A DNA stretch of 64,000 nt, from contig CAXXDU010000002.1 of assembly GCA_963667535.2 (NCBI GenBank), positions 434,001 to 498,000 of the forward strand, given 5' to 3'. Each line of letters begins with the position of its first letter. The stretch's first letter is position 1. Origin of the DNA: UBA5614 sp963667535. Its GTDB lineage: Bacteria; Cloacimonadota; Cloacimonadia; Cloacimonadales; Cloacimonadaceae. Both the position numbers and the translations under genes were made by a program. The notes below the pieces were generated by a model. That model saw nothing but the letters and a program-made list of their open reading frames with translations. It did not search any database and was not told the origin of the DNA. Shown here piece after piece: positions 26,355-41,600 of this stretch.

Positions 26355-26453
26355 ATGATTATGAACGAACGACGAAAATTAACGGATTTTAAACAATGTG
26401 TTTTAAGCAAAGTGTTTTATATGTATCACTTTAAAAATAAGAAGAAGAAATAA
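26355..26453 (+). CDS. 32-residue basic microprotein or leader peptide
   Basis: The ORF has a textbook ribosome binding site (GAGGAGAAA directly before the ATG) and reads MIMNERRKLTDFKQCVLSKV followed by FYMYHFKNKKKK. It is strongly basic, with a Lys run at the end and no signal peptide. Its stop lies 14 bp before the start of the 70-codon ORF, whose ribosome binding site fills the gap. Position and signal support translation; whether the peptide has a role or only primes downstream translation is unknown. Confidence 0.5.
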   Translation: MIMNERRKLTDFKQCVLSKVFYMYHFKNKKKK

Positions 26454-26467
26454 AAAGCGAGGTAGAG

Positions 26468-26680
26468 ATGAAACGCAAACTATGTGTAATGCTACTGTTA
26501 GTAGCGCTTTTACTGATAGGAATATCATCATTATTTGCTTGTCCTCCACCGCACACTGATGCGGGAGGCGCAAGCGCTTTACAAACGACCATTACGGTTG
26601 AAATTATTAACAACGTAAATGGGGGAGGGATTCTCACCATTTTAGATGACGGATTATTCGAAAGAGGGAGGATAACATGA
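26468..26680 (+). CDS. Small secreted or lipoprotein ORF coupled to the giant gene
   Basis: 70 residues. MKRKLCVMLLLVALLLIGISS is a clear export signal, and SLFAC could be a lipobox (Cys 25). After the Cys the mature peptide is short: PPPHTDAGGASALQ, a predicted strand TTITVEIINNV, then an acidic end. GAGG precedes the ATG. The stop overlaps the giant gene's start as ATGA (26677-26680), and the giant gene's own GGGAGG lies inside this ORF. So translation of this peptide is coupled to that of the giant protein. No family recognised. Confidence 0.7.
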   Translation: MKRKLCVMLLLVALLLIGISSLFACPPPHTDAGGASALQTTITVEIINNVNGGGILTILDDGLFERGRIT

Positions 26681-29600
26681 AGCAGAAGCAAAGGATATTT
26701 TTCCTTATCTTGTTGCTGATCGGTATAGCAACATTAGGTTTTGCCCAATCAAGAGCTACGCTAATTTCCGAAGGCTTTGAGTCAGGCATTCCAGCCGGAT
26801 GGGTAAGTAGCGGATGGATTGCGGATGGCACATACCATAATAACGGCGCTCAATCTGCGTTAGCTAGTGTTAGCGGTTCTACTTTAATGACGCCGTTACT
26901 GGCAAACCCCGGAACCTTAACCTATTACCATAGGGGTAACACCAGTACACGATTCAGAATTGAATACGCTTCAAGTACTTCCGGTCCATGGACCGCTCTT
27001 GTCGGTTATCCGGTTTTTGCGAATGCCGCCTGGGGTTCTAAAACAGATGATTTATCAGCTCATCCAAATTGCTATTTTCGCTGGACGACTGTAGATGCCG
27101 GTGAGGTTGCAATAGATGACATTTCAATAGAAACATCATCAACTCCAACCCCTGTTATTTCTTTGACAGGTTCATTGGTTGATTTTGGAGCCATGAAACT
27201 TGGTAATACTTCAACAGAGCAATCATACCATGTTTCAGCAACAAATTTGATAGCAAACCTTATTTTAACAGCTCATCTCGGTTTTCAGATATCTACTACA
27301 ACCGGGGCAGGTTTTGCTTCATCTATCACATTAACCCCTCTTGCAGGGACTGTAAGTTCTACTGAGATTTTCGTTAGATTTTCTCCGTCAATTATTGGAG
27401 TAACAAGCGGAAATATTTCGCATACAAGTTCAACTGCGGTAACGCAGAGTCAGCCGGTGTCAGGAACGGGAATAAATACTCCCTTGATTATAACACCAGC
27501 ATATTCCTCGGTTTTTACCACTAGTGCAAGCTTGGGTGGTAATATAACAGATTTGAATTCATCCGATGTCACTGAACGTGGAATATATTATTCCACAACA
27601 AGTGGCTTTGCAGATGGTGAAGGCACTAAAGTATCCGAAACCGGAATCTTTAATGTCACCGGTATCTTTACGGTAAGTGTAACAGGTTTAAGCGGCGGGA
27701 CGACATACTATTTTAAAGCTTTTGCCAAAAATGCTGCCGGCACCTCCTATACAAACCAGAATACTTTCTCAACTCCTGGTATGAATATTACCGGGTCTTT
27801 GGCAAATTTTGGTTTTGTGAAACTTGGTAGTTTTTCAACGGAACAACATTATATTGTAGCAGGAACTAATTTAACTGCTAATCTGGTTGTTACCGCTCCG
27901 ACTGATTATGAGGTTTCCCTAACGCCAGGCGCAGGTTTTGGTCACTCTGTCACTATAATACCTGTATCCGGAACGGTAGGCGCAACCACTATCTATGTAA
28001 GGTTTGCTCCCGGGACTGCTGTTGGTGTTGTTAACGGCAACATTACTCATGTCAGCGGCGCTGCAGATATGTTGAATTTACCTGTTAGCGGTACTGCCAT
28101 TGATAATCCTGTTATTACAACTCCGCAGTATAGTGTAACAAACAGCACAACTGCAATGATGGGAGCTACGATATCGAATATAAATTCATCCAATGTCACA
28201 GAACGTGGTATATACTTTTCGACAACGAATGGATTTGCCATACCCGGCACTGCTACTAAAGCATCAGAAACCGGATCCTATGGGACCGGTGATTTTGTTT
28301 TAACCGTAACAGGGCTGACCAAAGGTACCACGTACTACTTTAAGGGTTTTGCCACCAACGCTGCTGGGACATCATATACCGTGCAGCATACTTTTGGCAC
28401 CCCCGGAATCACTGTTACGGGTTCTCTGGGAAGTTTTGGTGCAGTGAAAGTGGGAAATGTTTCCACTCCGCAGAGCTTTGTGGTATCAGGAGTTAATCTG
28501 ACAGATGATCTTGTTATCACCTGTCCTCCTGGTTTTGAAACATCACTGACATCAAGCAGGTTGCCGAGTTCAGGCTTTGGTACCGGAGATATACATTTTG
28601 CTCCGTCTTCCGGAACTGTAACTCCTAAAACCATATATGTCAGGTTTAAGCCTACGGTTATAGGTAGTGCCAGCGGCAATGTTGGATGTCAGAGTAATAT
28701 AACCACAACGGTAAACGTAGCTGTATCGGGAACAGGAATTGATAATCCTGTGATAACAGACCCGACATCTACTGCTCTTACCGGCATCAGTGCTGTTTTG
28801 GGTGGTAATATTACTAACGTAAATTCATCGAACGTGACTGAACGTGGTGTTTACTATTCAACAACTGATGGATTTGCAATACCCGGCACTGCTATCAAAG
28901 TATCAGAAACCGGGGCTTTTGGAACTGGCTTATTCACGCTTAACGTACCAGGTTTATCGCAAGCGGTTACCTATTACTTTAAAGCTTTTGCCACAAATGC
29001 AGCAGGTACTTCATATACGACTCAAGCCTCTTTTTTAACACCTGCTGTATTCACACCGGCAAGCATTGTGGTTACCCAGTCCAATCCTGCTACCGGCACT
29101 GTTGTAATAGGCACGGTTTTAACTGTAAGGGTTACTGATACACTAAACCAGACTCTCAGTCAATTCCAAACAGTTACCTGTGATTTTACACAGTTCGGTG
29201 GACCTAGTAGTGTACCGATGGTTAAGACTACTAATTTACCAGGAAATGGGATCTGGACAGTAGCATATACTGTTTTACCGGGGGATCTTGAAGTTTTTAA
29301 CAGCAAGGTATCTGTAACAGTATCAAATTATGCTACAGTTCAGGACGATGTTGAATTTGTAGTTAACAACTATCTGGACGTTCCAGATATTCTTACAGCC
29401 AGCTTAATGGTAAATAATGATCCACTTGATACAACCTTTAAAATTGGTGACACTATTCATCTTAAGTTAACTGTGAAAAGCTATGTTGATTCAGTATGGG
29501 TCAACTGGGGTTCAGCCTTTACAGGTGCTCCCACTTTAGCTTATAAAGTTATTGCCGGTGCCGTTGATGCTGCTTTTGTACCGGTTGCCGGCCAATTGAA

Positions 29601-32600
29601 TTATACACCAAACCTTACCATCCTGGTTTCAAAAATGAAATCAACTAACGGGTTCTATACATATCAAGTAAGGTTACCTCTTTCCAGAATGATTCCATTC
29701 TCAAAGAGTGTTTCTTTAACCGCAGCACCTCTCAGTGCTCCGATTATTGCCGACCTTTCTGACCCCGATATTGATAATACAGTTGATTTATTCTACGATA
29801 CAGACAAACCACTAAGATTCTCACCTGTAGTTACACCTGTTGATGGCTACACTACATTACCTAATACATTTGCTATCAGATTTTATGTTCCTGCATGGGG
29901 AGCACTTGGTGAAGCTTCAAAAATAACTATCAAATTTGAATCGGAAGGTCGTTCGACTTTCTACAGAACATTCGGTGGAGCAGACGTTACAACCATAGAA
30001 GAAGAACCAGCTGATAGACATTTACCGACTTACCAGCAAATTATCTGGGACGGTAAAGACAATCTCGGAAATATGGTATCGACAGGCGTCTCCACTACAT
30101 ATGGACTTACTATATGGGCTATAGAAGATGCAGTTGGAAACGCTGCTGATCTCACTCACATACTTGGTCCAGAATATTCACCTACGGGTGTTCATGACGA
30201 CGCAACCCACTTTACAGTTGTAGACGGAATAACAATATTAAACCGCATACATGTTGTGGTTGATAATTTGCTTCCAAGTTATACATCTAACCTCAACTTC
30301 AGAGCTGCCAGCATTACCCCGACCCATGACGACAGACACCTGATTCGTTATATTAATGATGCTAATTACAATGGTGCTTATGATGCAGGTGAAAGTGTAC
30401 AATACACGGACATAACAAATCCATCAGCTCCAAACGGAAATAATGTTGTTGATCTTTATTTCAGAGTAAGACGTGAATACACAGTCGACTCCAATCCGTT
30501 AAGACACGAAAGCGTTAATAACTGGGTTGTTCTGGAACAAACAGGCTCTGCCAATAAGTGGTATTTTGATGGCGCAAATTGGGCAAGTCTGGTGGGTTTT
30601 GACCAATACACAGATGCTAATGCTGTTACTTTCCCGACTGCTGCAACAAATTCTGATTACATGTATGTATCCTGGGATAACAGTAATCTGGTTACATTCC
30701 CCGGTAGTATTGCCGGAATTACATACAAACTATATGATTATATTCAGGACAATGCAGGTAATATAACTAAATCACAAGAGCAGAATGTAATTATAGAGAA
30801 CCGTTATATACAATTACCGGTTATAACTGCTATAGCGCTGACTTCACAACACATACCCGGTCCCGGTGGAGTCCTGCCAGCTGAGACAGGTGGAGTTAAT
30901 AATTACTATCTGACTGCAGCTTACGGTCCGGCTGATGCACCTTATACCGGAAACTACTATGTATCACCGGATATCATGAACGTAGAGTTTACAATAAATA
31001 ATCCTGATTTACTCAGAGCTACTAATTCTGTATTAGTAGATTTCCCTGATGGATTTGGTGTTGCAGATTTCTATATTAATAAAGCCGATTTTGGTGCTGT
31101 AACTCATAAATATACCAAGAGCCTTACAGTAGCCAATATTCCCGCAAGTAACGGTTCAGCACCTGGTACACTTTGGACACTAAGTGAAAACCCGGTTGCT
31201 GCAGGCAATATCCAGGTAAAAACCTGGTCAAATGTTGTAATCGGTAGCAGTAATATTGAAGGCGAAGTTAACGATACAGAATCTTTCAATTTACTAATAC
31301 CGGCTAAGCCTGTATTCCCTACTACAATAGTTGGTGATTATCATTTGACTGCGACACCGGCTGTTTTATCACCGGGTAATCCGCTGTTTACTTATGATGC
31401 GGCAACCAACCCGGCTAACGATAACTTAATCGATGAGTCAAATTTCAATTTCACAATTCCATTGAGCACAACTAATATTCATTGGACACTGACACTGGAA
31501 ACTCAGGACGCTGTACCGGCAGTATTTAAAACCTGGTCTGGCAACCTGACACCAGCAGAAACACCTTGGACTCCTGCTATACCATTTAACTTTAATGGTT
31601 TGAAGGACGATTTTACTCTTGGTGTACCAATTGAATCAACTCAACTTCTTAATTTAAAATTGGTAGTTTTACCACAAGGTTATGCAGATCCCGGATATTT
31701 AGCACCACCTTCAGAAATTACTCCTCTTACTGTGGTAAAGGTAGATAATACCAATCCTGCAATAGTTAGCGGAGCCAGTTCTACAGTTAATCCTGTAACC
31801 GGAGCGATTGCTTTGGTACCTGCATCAACTCCGATTGTAACAGAAACCGAAAATCAGATGACATTCACTTTATATACAAGTGAGCCACTTTCAGCTACAA
31901 TAGCAGCCGATCCCTCACCAATCCCTGGTGTTGGCTGGCAAGTAGAAGTTAGAGACTCTCTGGGTCATATATTAATGAATGGCGCTGACAGGGTCACAGC
32001 AACAATCAATACCATCCTTCCCGGAAACGGAAGTGTGGCTGCTGGTTATCAGACCTTTGGCTTTACAGTTACAGTTAATAACATCACAGGTGATTTCACA
32101 AATCTGAAACCAGTTCTTATTGTTAAATCTCCATGGGATGTCGCCAGTAACCCTGGAAGATATAACAATCCTGTTTATCCTTATAATGCTGATGTCTTCC
32201 ATAATGACAGCGATGAAGCGTATCTGACCTTCAATATCCTGAATGCAAAACCAAGGATTACTCAGATTGACTTCACTCACAGAAGTGTTGTTGGAACTGC
32301 TAAGTACTCTGGCAGCACATGGAATCCTCAGTTTGTACAAGGTTGGGTAAACAGTGGAGCGCCCAATACATTCACATTAACTGCTACAGTTACCGGCGGC
32401 GTATATCGTGCTTTGGTTTCAAACTTTACAGCCGATTTATCTGCCTTTATGGGACCAGCATTTACAGCTGTTGCTCCTGACCAGGTAACTTCTCCGGTTG
32501 TAGCACCAAATGAAGCAAGAATATGGACATTAACATGGACCAATAAAGTTATCAATTCCACCCTGGCAACTGCCTGGACTGATAATCAGGTCTTGAATAT

Positions 32601-35600
32601 TCCTATCAGTATCGTCACTCAAGACAGCCCTCAACCTGCTGTTCACAGTGAATTACGCGATATCAATATTAAGGTGGATAAAGTTAATCCTACTATTAGC
32701 TCGACACAGAGCAATATTCAAGCTACAGGAGCTGCTCAAAACTTAGTATTCTCGATAGCTGATCCTACTCCTGGCTCTGGTATCAACTGGACAACAGCCA
32801 GTCTGTCTCTAAATCCCAATACGGGAATTACTATCGGTGCTGTTACCAATGGTACATGGCCAGTTACTATTCCCGCAAACAGTGCCATTAAGTATTTTGA
32901 TGCTACATGCACTGTATCAGATTATATGGGTAATTCATTTACTTATCACCAATATGTAAATGTCATTCCGATTCCTGCAATCTCTGCTGTTACGCTTACC
33001 ACCGTTAATCCCGGTGAAGTCAGCAACAATTATTTTGTACCCGGAAGAAATCTAACAGCAGCCTTTATAGTAGCGAATCCTCAGCGTGTTAAAAGATTAG
33101 TAGTTACACTTACCGCATCAGGTGGAGTTGCTATCCTGAATAATGTACAGACAATAACAACCGGTATAATCGGATCAATGTCTGTCGCATTTAATGGCGT
33201 AACATCTACCAATCCTACAGACCTTGACGGTAAAGTAATTACAGCCACGATAACCGGTGTTACAGATGCGTACATTGCTCCGACAGCCAGTGCAATTCAG
33301 GAAATTAACCTGACTGGCAACGGTTCAACCGCGACAATCAATGTTGATACTAAACCGGTTATTACATCTACAACATTCTATTATAATAATCAGGTAACCA
33401 ACACTCTTCTCAGAAATATGAACAACGTGAAGATTGTTGCCGTTGTATCAAACGTTAGCGCTTTGAATACAACCACTAATCCGATGACAATAACCATGCA
33501 AAATGTTACAGGTACATTTACACCATTGGCACCTGTCGTAACATTAGGTTCAGGCATTACTACCTACACATGGAATAATGTCTCATTTGCTAATTTGAAT
33601 TGGGCTCCCGCAAGCGATTATAAAGTTGCTGCCTTCAAGTTTAACTGCCGCACGGTCTATGGATATCCCGCAGCAGAACGTTCACATGAAATGGTAGTTA
33701 TGAGTGATCGCACAAACCAGATTTATGGTGTAGTCCAAAATGACAGAACTCCTTATGCTGGCGTTGACCCGGATGGATGGTTTGCTCCTGAGCATACTCT
33801 AAAAACTGAGTATACATTCATAAGCAATCTTAACCAACCAATTGCTCCGATCAGGGCTAACTTCGACCAGATTGAAGATAACCTGCAGGATAATTGGTTA
33901 GACCCAGCCACAACAACAGTGACACCTTTGACCATAGTTCTTCAACAAGGTGGCGTACCTGTAAGCATTACAATTTACAAGTATCTGGCAAAATGGTCAG
34001 TACAACCAGATGTTCAAAGTGTCTGGAATGCATATGATGATGGTGCTTCAGCTCCGATATATTTCAAATACAGACAGTATCCTGTTATTATAGTTGCTGA
34101 CGAAATTGATGATACCAGAAGCATCAGAGTTGATAAGAAAGTTCCAATTTATGATAATGCACAGCTTTGGGTGGCAGTAAAAGCTACAACACCTGCAAGC
34201 GGTGACTATCAATTTGTAAATAACGGTTTTAACCGTCCATCTACTTTAGCTCTTCAAACAAATGGTTCCTGGGTAACCGGAAACAATATATATGTTAAGT
34301 ATAGAGCCAAAGATAGCACAACAGGAATCGGCGTAGGTGAGATATATAATCCTGCTAATCCAGCCGGTTGGACAATTACCAATATTTCTCAGACTGATGT
34401 TGGTAGCGGTGTTGTAGAAAAAGTAATCCAACTGACTCCAGCAAATCCAGCTGCAATAAGTTCTTCTACAACCCTATCCATGATGTTGGGTAAAGTAGAA
34501 GATAAAGTTGGACATGTTAATTATGGTCTTCCAGTTAACTCAACCGATATAAACTGGACACAGTTTGGACCTATATTAAACTTCAATTTCAGTGCCAACT
34601 ACATTACCAATATTCAAAGCTTGGAAGCCTTCCAGGTGTTTGGAGGTAATTATACCGATAATAAGTCCAAACCTTATGTTAAAGCTGGTCAACCCCTTGG
34701 TGCTATCCTCAAGCTTGCACCTATCGCTCGTGGTGTTGACGTACAGAACATAACTGTATCCAATGTTAAAATTAATACTAAGTGGATCACCAGTGTTGGT
34801 GGAACCGGTGCAGATAATTTTGTCACATTGGCTTATAATGCCGGTGGTGATTTCTATTATCTGAACTCAAGCTACTTAGTTAATAGTGCTTATACTCATG
34901 GAGCAGGAATAACCTTACAGTATCAGATTAATTATACAATTAATTATACTGATGCTACTACTTCTTCTCAACAGTTTACATCTGAGGCAATACCTAATGT
35001 AGCCATAGTTGAAAACAATAGTCCTGTTTTGAGAGATGTATTCGTTTGGAGTGGTTCACTTGGAGCACCCCAGGAAGGTTATGTAGTACCAAACGATCCT
35101 GATGGAACGATTAAAGTAATATTTAACGAACAAGCAGGTTACATTAATCCCAACACAAAACCATCAGTAACAATGACAAACCTTAATGTGTTTGTTGCCG
35201 GATTACCAGCTTCATATAATGTTCCAGCTACAGCTATAACATATTATGAAAACTATTCCTTAACAATCAGAGGCATAGTTAAAAACTATACCAATGTTTG
35301 GGTAGCTGACTTGGTAAATCTCGCGATAATAACACCTAATCCAGTTACAACATCAACAGAGATAGGTTATACGATAACTGATGTTGTAGGCAATCCATCA
35401 ATAACTGGAGACCGTTTTGTAGAAATCGCAGCAAACGGACCGATTGTGCCAATTATTCGTTATGTTGAATTACTGACTACTTTACCTGAAGGTCAGATAG
35501 TATCTAATTATATGGCGCAAACGGTGCCTGCTCAACTTAAAATCTATAGCGATGTTCAAGAAATTGCATACATTGAAGATGCATGGGCAACACCAATTGC

Positions 35601-38600
35601 TGGAATTACATTCGGGACATTTACAGTAGCACCTACTGCATTGCATAACAGCAAGTATGTAATAACGATTCCTGTAAACCCGATAAACATCAATAACATA
35701 AGCCCAACAGACAGTATCATGATTACAGTTAACACAAAACGTAACCCGTTCAGTGGACCTGTATTCTATGATGCTGAAACGATTGGTGTACGTGTTGATG
35801 GTGAAATGTTCAACTTGATTAATCCTGCCATAATAGCTAATTCAATATATGGCAATATAACCGGTATGATAAATCCTGCTGTACAGACTACGGTTACTGC
35901 TCAGGTAAATGATATCGGTGAACTGATTAGAGATAGAGGATTAGCCACTCTGCCATCTAACGAGATCATGGCAAGTTGGTTTACCTTACAGAATAATGTC
36001 CCAGTTACATTTACTACCATTCCAACCCCGGTTGTTACCGGAACAGGCAATGGCAGAACTATAACATGGGTTATTCCTTCTGCTAATATTGATCCTTCTA
36101 TTTTAACAGCTACGGGTCCGATGAGTGTTAAGATTCAGTATCGGAATATCTATGGTTTAATTAAAACATATAACGATATTAACTTTAACGTTGATAAGAC
36201 TCCTCCTGTATTTGCAGCTAATGGTATCAGATTCTATGATACTCATACAGCTACACCTACAATGCTTCAGCAAAATAACTATACCAATCCCGGATGGATT
36301 ACAAACAGCTACGATTGGGACAAAGTCCGTTTCGTTTTTGAAGATCCAATTATCAGAACGGATGTTAATGGCGCGGGTGTTCATAGTGCAACTGTCACAA
36401 TGACTCGTGAAAATGAAACATACCCAACCTCAGCTTTGAGTAATTTGAATCCAGTAATAGTTGATGCTAATACAATTGAGCTAAGCTTTATAAATGGTTT
36501 TAGCGCCAATGAATTGGCAGAAGGTTATTACAACTTTAATATTACTGTTGTTGATAATATCGAAAACAGTGTTAATTATACTCAACGGTTCTGGTATGGC
36601 TATGCTCCGGCAGAATTGGTTATACAGCCGTCAAATAATTATAATTTGAATGTTTCTGCGGCTCACCAACAAGTATCAGTTATAACTGGTGATTCACAGG
36701 GACAAATAGTCGGTGTTGACTTCCACCTCTATTTTGATGCCAATAACAACGGCACATATCAAGAAGGTATTGACCCGGATTATACAGCAGACATTACTTC
36801 TGATGATGGAAATCCGGACATGGTTGTGCCTTTTGATGTTATGTGGAATTTGACTAACCGTGCTCATTATTGCTTCTTGCCTGATCCTGTTTATGGCAAT
36901 AACCCTACAAGAAAATTCTTGTTGCGTGCCAGTATAATCAGTCAGAACAGATCAGTAACAGACACGATTGTAGTAATCAATGTAACTGATGATCAGCCTG
37001 CTGTACCAGAGATACCTTGGTATACCGGCAATACAACTTTTGATTACTTAAATACGGCAAACAATGTATTAACACTTACAACAAGGTTCATTGATTGGCC
37101 GGATGCAAGACGTGTTCGTTTTGAAATAACAAAAGAAGATGACTCATCTATTATTGATACACTTGGAACAGAGTTAGCAGAAGCTACAGACAATGCCAGT
37201 GTCCAGTGGAATTTCAGTAACAGAACTCCTGGCAAATACCTGGTGAAAGCTTATGGACGTGATTTTGTCGGGAACTGGTCTTCAGCTGTTTCAATGACAG
37301 CACTAATCACGATCTATGACCCTGCTTCCATAGTGACATATGAAATGAAAATGTGGAATGTACAGGGTTATAATATTCCTGAAGTGATAATACCTAGTGG
37401 AACTAAATATGGTACAAACAATCCAGCTTCCCTCATCGGAGACCTGAGATTGGATGTAAGATTTGATAGCTTACTCGTTCACTCTCAGAGCACATATAAT
37501 TATCTGAGTGGAGTTTCGGCTATAACTTTCAAAGCAGTAGTGAGAAACAATATTACCGGTACAGAGACGATAGTTGATGTTCCGAATAATACTACTCTGC
37601 AACCGGATTATCCGGCAATTGGAAGCATCCCTGTTACCCCACAGGTTTTAAACAGAGATGTTCGTATATTTGTTCCGGACAGTTTCTTTATGCCTGCCGG
37701 TTATGATTCAAATGATTATACGTATAAGTTCTTCGTAGAACTCACGCCTACTCATCCGGCAGTCTTGTATTACGATACACATCCAATTCCTTACCAGAAT
37801 CTTCAGATTGATTATTTCGCTCCGAGAGTTGTTATAACCAGCAACACTCCTTATATTACATGGAGCAAGCCTAATCAGTTTGTATTGCAAGATGAAGTAA
37901 ACGATGTTCTGATGAATGATGTATCAGATATTAATAATATTACTTTAATGTGGAGCATGGATAATGGTACAACCTGGCACAATGCAGTAGCTTCTCAGGT
38001 TAATGGCTCAGATTATATCAGATTTGATAATTGGGTTACCAGAGGTGGTTCTGTTAATACTCTGCTATATAACTACGAAGGTAGCGTATCATTAAAAGTA
38101 AGAGCATATGACGCATTAGGTAATATGCGTGAATCAGACGTAGTTCGCTCTTACGTAGATAACAAAGCTCCGGTGGTTCCAATCGCACAAGTTGCTTATT
38201 CTACTGTGTATCATGACCAACAGGGTCAAGACCAGATAGAATTTGTTCCATTGCACACATTGGGAACACCTCAAAATCCGAATGTAGTTGAAAATGGCAA
38301 TACTATAACTGCAGCTGCCAGCAGCGGAAGTTTTGGTACATCAATATTACAATTACGTACCAATCAAAACAGTATTACAGGTCTGTCTAACGTAGCAATC
38401 GGACCAAACTACACAGAATGGTATACTAACCCAAGTGCATCCTGGTATACCAGAAACGATGACCTTAGACCACCAGTAATTCTATACCATGGTTTCTCAG
38501 CAACTGGAGATTCAACCCATATTCAATGGACTCCGGGTGAATTGTTTGACCATGAAGCTGATGTAAACGGAAACTATGGTTTCGATGTTGATTTCATTGC

Positions 38601-41600
38601 CTGGGGTGCCAGATACAGTATGCCAATATCAGGAACTCACTATTTCATATTTGCAGCAAAAGATTCACGCGGTAATATGGAAGGTGATTTTGCTGATACC
38701 TTGGGAACATACTATGACGGCATTCTTAGTAATTTAGAAAAAGACAATGCCATTGACTTGAGAGTTAATGTCATTGATGTTGCAGATGTAACAAGTGAAA
38801 TAGTAAGCCATACAGACAATCAGATTGTTAGTGAATGGTTAAACCTTGCTGCCGATGTTGACGGTGAAGCCTTTAATGTTAATGTAGACCAGGTGCGTTT
38901 CGAACGTAAGCAAGGCAATACCTGGCTTCCAATAAATACTGTAGACCGTGCTGATGATCAAGAGGCGCGTTCTGTTATGTTCCATTTGTACAGATCTGAT
39001 GTTCCACAGTTTGATGGTCTGCCGTTTGTACCGGGTGTTCACCTGTATGCAAATGGTCAGTTTATCCGCGAATTGACTTGGAATCAGTCCGATTTGGCAT
39101 GGGCAGATACGGTATCATTTGTACAAGGTCATTATAATTTTGAATATAAGATGGACCTTAATAATGACGGAATCATTGATGGAAACGATGGTAACTTTGG
39201 TGTAAGTAATATAGTGGCCGATCCAAATGGATTTACACAGTTTAATGTTACTCCATGGATTACCTATCTTGATACACGCACAATTCCAATCGGATTATAT
39301 GAATTCCGCGCATTACCATTAAATGCAGATGGCAATGTGCTGTTTAATAAGTTGGCTCCTTCCCGCTGGTTGGTAATAGATAATGCTGCTCCAGCAACAA
39401 CATTTGATGTTGTTGGTGGAATCACAAGAATCAAACCCAACGTATCATTTGGTTTAGTAGCCGATGTTAATGAACTGTTAGTGGCACAAGATGACTTAGT
39501 TAATGTTACTTATCAATATGCGTCACAACCACAGCTGACTGTCTGGCTTAATAACACAAGCTTCAGACATTGGAATGACATTTCCACTAGTAGTAATATG
39601 ACTGGAAATTATTTCAAAACGTGGGCTGCTCCATCAACAGATGATGATATGGTTGATAACGATGCCGATGGTTTGATTGATGAAATTGATGAACAAGATG
39701 CAATCTACTATCTGCGCGCTATCGCCAAAGACAAAGCTGGTAATTACTTCACTTCAAATATTTACGAAATTGAAGTAGATGGCAGTGCTCCAACTATGAT
39801 GGTGAACGACCTAACACAAAATGGAGTATCGCTCGTTCTGAATGGTGTTCTAGAAATTCCAGCAACTGGAAACATCACAATAAACGCATTGAATTCAACT
39901 CCGGATTCCTTTGATAACCCTGTTACTACTCGTTTCCAGATGATGTATAAAGCATCTCAAAATGACACATGGGGTAGCTGGCAGTTTATTGATGGTTGGA
40001 GTCCAGTAACGAATGGAACAGCTTCTGTAACTCTGATAAGACCGTTTAATGGATACCTTGAAGGTTACTACGGTTTCAAGACTGTTTCTAAGGATTCTCT
40101 GGGTAATGTTGATGAATCACCAATTGTTACCTATGTTATATTTGATGATGTTATCAGCTCGAACATCCATATAACAAGAGTCGGAAGTATAAACGTCGTA
40201 TCCGATGCTTATGGTTTTGCTCAGAGTATCAATGCATATAACGGGCTTATATCAGCTCATTTAGATAACCCATTGAATATAAATACTGTAACATTTGAAT
40301 ATGCAATGAATGAAAACGGACCTTGGACTAACATTAATACTATTCCAATTAATGGACAACCTAATGTCTTAACTCAGTGGAATAACCCGAATGATACCAG
40401 GGTACCTTACATTTACTTGCGTGCAACTGCACAGGATTTCAATGCTAATAACCAAAACTCGAAAACTGTTAAACTTTATATTGATAACACAGCTCCTGGC
40501 ATAGTTATCAATAGCTTAACGCATACAGTGATAAATAATAAAAAAGTGATTGACCCATCAGATTCAGTACTTGTTAATATTTCCTATACTGGATTACCCG
40601 ATGATGGTGTTTTCGATGTCAGCCGTATAGGTCTCAGACTTGTAGGACCTGACGACAATGAAATAGCAATCATTGAGAACTATGTAAATGTTGGACAAGC
40701 GAATGTGGATTTTGTGATAACAGAACAGCAGCTTGCAGGTGTTGCCGACGGTATATATTCATTGCAGGTAAGACTGTTTGACTTTGCCGGAAACCACACA
40801 GATTTGTTTAATCCAATTATACCAGATGGTTATGATGCACTATATATTGATAGAAGTGCTCCAGCAAATCTGAGTATCTATTCAGTGTCGCATCCAAATA
40901 ATCAGGCTCCATACAATAGCAGCATTACTTTCAGGGTAAATTACACCGATCTGATCGGTATTCCTGCTGCTGATGCTATGACTGCTGTGTTTACTTATAT
41001 GGACGCCACAGATACTGTAAACACATATACAGTTAATGAAACTAACGGATACCTTGAATTCGTATGGGATCCATCATCATCTTTTGAACAGTATCTTATA
41101 GATGGTTTGGAGAACATAGTCGTTAGTGCAAACATAACTGTTGAAGACTTCTTGAATCATGAGGCCACAGTTCCTTCTACAGTGAATTTCTTCACACTTA
41201 CTTATGGTATTCCTACCAACGTAAGGATGATGGCAATTTCTGATGTAGTAAAGAACAATAGTGTTACTCACTTTGTAAATTGGAACTTAGCTAATCCTCA
41301 AGTAGTTGAACAGCTTGGCACAAACCATACTCCTGGTGCTGAGCCTGCTCCTCTTACACTATATGCTTATGTACCACATCAGGCAGAAATTCCGACAAAC
41401 ATGGCTTTCTCTTATCGTAAACAAGGAACTACTGCTTGGAACATTATTGGCAATATGACCCAAGGTGATGAATGGAACTTTGTTGATGTAAGCTTCAACA
41501 ATATGTTCCAACGTCAGTATGCAATTGATTGGGATATAGTTAATCTTGTAGGTGGTGTTTATGAAGTTAAGACTGTTAGTACATATTTAGCCGGTGAAAG

